A stretch of DNA of 14,397 bases from contig JAEWYO010000032.1 of NCBI GenBank assembly GCA_023395595.1, positions 1-14,397 on the forward strand. The letters are read 5' to 3'. Below, one piece after another: positions 13,953 to 14,397 of the stretch. The notes below the pieces were generated by a model. That model saw only the letters and a list, made by a program, of their open reading frames with translations, was not told the DNA's origin and ran no database searches. The translations under genes were made by a program, and so were the position numbers. Positions within the stretch are counted from its first letter, which is position 1; every line of letters starts with the position of its first letter. Source of the stretch: Bacillota bacterium. GTDB lineage: Bacteria; Bacillota; Clostridia; Christensenellales; CAG-138.

Positions 13953-14104
13953 TGCTACCGTGGAGGCGCATGGGTAACGCTTGTGTTCTACGCGGTGGAT
14001 TTTCGATGCAGAATCCGGTTCCTTTCTTGCTTTCACACACCGAAACAACCTGCTCGAAAATACCTTTTGCTGCGCGCCTGCGGCAAGAGGGGATGCGCCA
14101 ACGC
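13953..14104 (+). other. Structured leader between promoter and tRNA-Gly, unidentified
   Basis: About 150 transcribed bases lie between the promoter and the tRNA. It has a small stem GGATT/AATCC (13997-14001 with 14012-14016). An 11-bp stem, CCTTTTGCTGC (14063-14073) with GCGGCAAGAGG (14080-14090), has two G-T pairs and a 6-base loop and ends 14 bases before the tRNA. No T-run follows. I do not recognise a known riboswitch, T-box, SRP RNA or tRNA in it and see no credible coding sequence. It could be a processed leader or an uncharacterised small RNA. Confidence 0.4.
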
Positions 14105-14178
14105 GCGGGTGTAACTCAGTGGCAGAGTTCCAGCTTCCCAAGCTGGCTATGTGGGTTCGATTCCCATCACCCGCTCCA
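14105..14178 (+). tRNA. tRNA-Gly (anticodon CCC)
   Basis: A complete cloverleaf. The acceptor stem GCGGGTG (14105-14111) pairs with CACCCGC (14168-14174). The D arm is ACTC-AGTGGCA-GAGT. The anticodon stem CCAGC/GCTGG has loop TTCCCAA, giving anticodon CCC at 14137-14139 (reads GGG). The T arm is GTGGG-TTCGATT-CCCAT. Discriminator T14175 is followed by an encoded CCA (14176-14178). It lies 92 bases upstream of tuf without a terminator, like the tRNA-tufB unit of enteric bacteria. Confidence 0.95.
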
Positions 14179-14270
14179 GCATCCAGATCAGGTGCACAAC
14201 ATATTTTGCCCGCTGCCGTTACAAATTCCGCATGCGGGTAACAACAAGTTTTTTAGGAGGAATGGTTGTA

Positions 14271-14397
14271 ATGGCAAAGGCAAAATTCGAACGCACGAAG
14301 CCGCACGTAAACGTCGGCACGATCGGGCACGTTGACCACGGCAAGACGACGCTGACGGCGGCGATCACGATGGCGCTGTCGCAGCAGGGCGAAGCCA
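14271..14397 (+). CDS. tuf: Elongation factor Tu, N-terminal part (runs off window)
   Basis: The first 42 codons of EF-Tu, the GTPase that carries aminoacyl-tRNA to the ribosome. MAKAKFERTKPHVNVGTIGH begins the protein and GHVDHGKT is the G1 P-loop. The ATG at 14271 has AGGAGG at 14255-14260, ten bases upstream. An in-frame ATG at 14262 is only one base from the AGGAGG and is too close. A short stem around CCGCATGCGG (14228-14237, outer arms GTTAC/GTAAC at 14218-14222 and 14238-14242) lies in the leader, followed by a T6 run (14249-14254). Expression probably starts from 13918-13946 through the tRNA gene. The C-terminal 350 or so residues are outside the window. Confidence 0.97.
   Translation, partial: MAKAKFERTKPHVNVGTIGHVDHGKTTLTAAITMALSQQGEA

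Noticed and set aside
13952..14335. 127-codon open frame running through the leader, the tRNA and into tuf
   Set aside because: It crosses a clear tRNA and the tuf start in another frame, with no ribosome site.

Overview
The window reads as a piece of a GC-rich Bacillota (Clostridia-type) chromosome. It carries an Lsa-type ABC-F protein, VanZ- and DUF2804-family proteins, a Gram-positive style glycerol kinase with its regulatory histidine, strong AGGAGG ribosome binding sites and sigma-A type promoters (TTGNNN-17-TATAAT). A more exact placement, for example among uncultured Christensenellales or Oscillospirales, is a guess. All genes look chromosomal. I see no transposase, integrase, phage gene, CRISPR array or toxin-antitoxin pair.

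Layout, left to right. (1) 1-1525: an ABC-F ribosome-protection ATPase on + behind a T-rich leader cut by the window edge. Its 3' end overlaps by 11 bp with a convergent VanZ-like membrane protein gene (1515-2342, -). (2) 2343-2524: a compact divergent control region with two good promoters and a perfect 9-bp inverted repeat between them. The VanZ promoter sits so close to its ATG that the mRNA should be leaderless. (3) 2525-4248: a probable two-gene operon, DUF2804 protein then HAD hydrolase, ended by a hairpin. (4) 4329-6901, on -: an MFS transporter (FHS/fucose-permease-like) and, upstream of it and separated by a strong terminator, a Gfo/Idh/MocA NAD(P)-dependent oxidoreductase. The pair suggests uptake and oxidation of a sugar or polyol, though they have separate transcription signals. 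(5) 6902-7285: an AT-rich, repeat-rich divergent control region. (6) 7286-9034: a soluble three-PAS diguanylate cyclase with intact GGDEF and I-site motifs. (7) 9160-10787, on -: a six-helix DUF308/HdeD-like membrane protein and an alpha/beta hydrolase with an N-terminal membrane anchor. (8) 10972-12063, on -: 16S rRNA dimethyltransferase rsmA followed by a small CPHC thioredoxin-fold protein. The latter's start is fixed by an internal Shine-Dalgarno as GTG at 11235. (9) 12315-13814: glycerol kinase glpK. (10) 13918-14397: a strong stable-RNA type promoter, a roughly 150-nt structured leader, tRNA-Gly(CCC) and the start of tuf (EF-Tu), which runs off the window.

Most genes are housekeeping or widespread accessory families. 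I found no convincing undescribed multi-gene system. The most interesting signals are regulatory: perfect inverted repeats placed on or beside promoters (2382-2409, 7198-7241), two candidate leaderless genes, and the unexplained leader between the promoter and tRNA-Gly/tuf. Promoter, operator and hairpin calls are by eye and untested.
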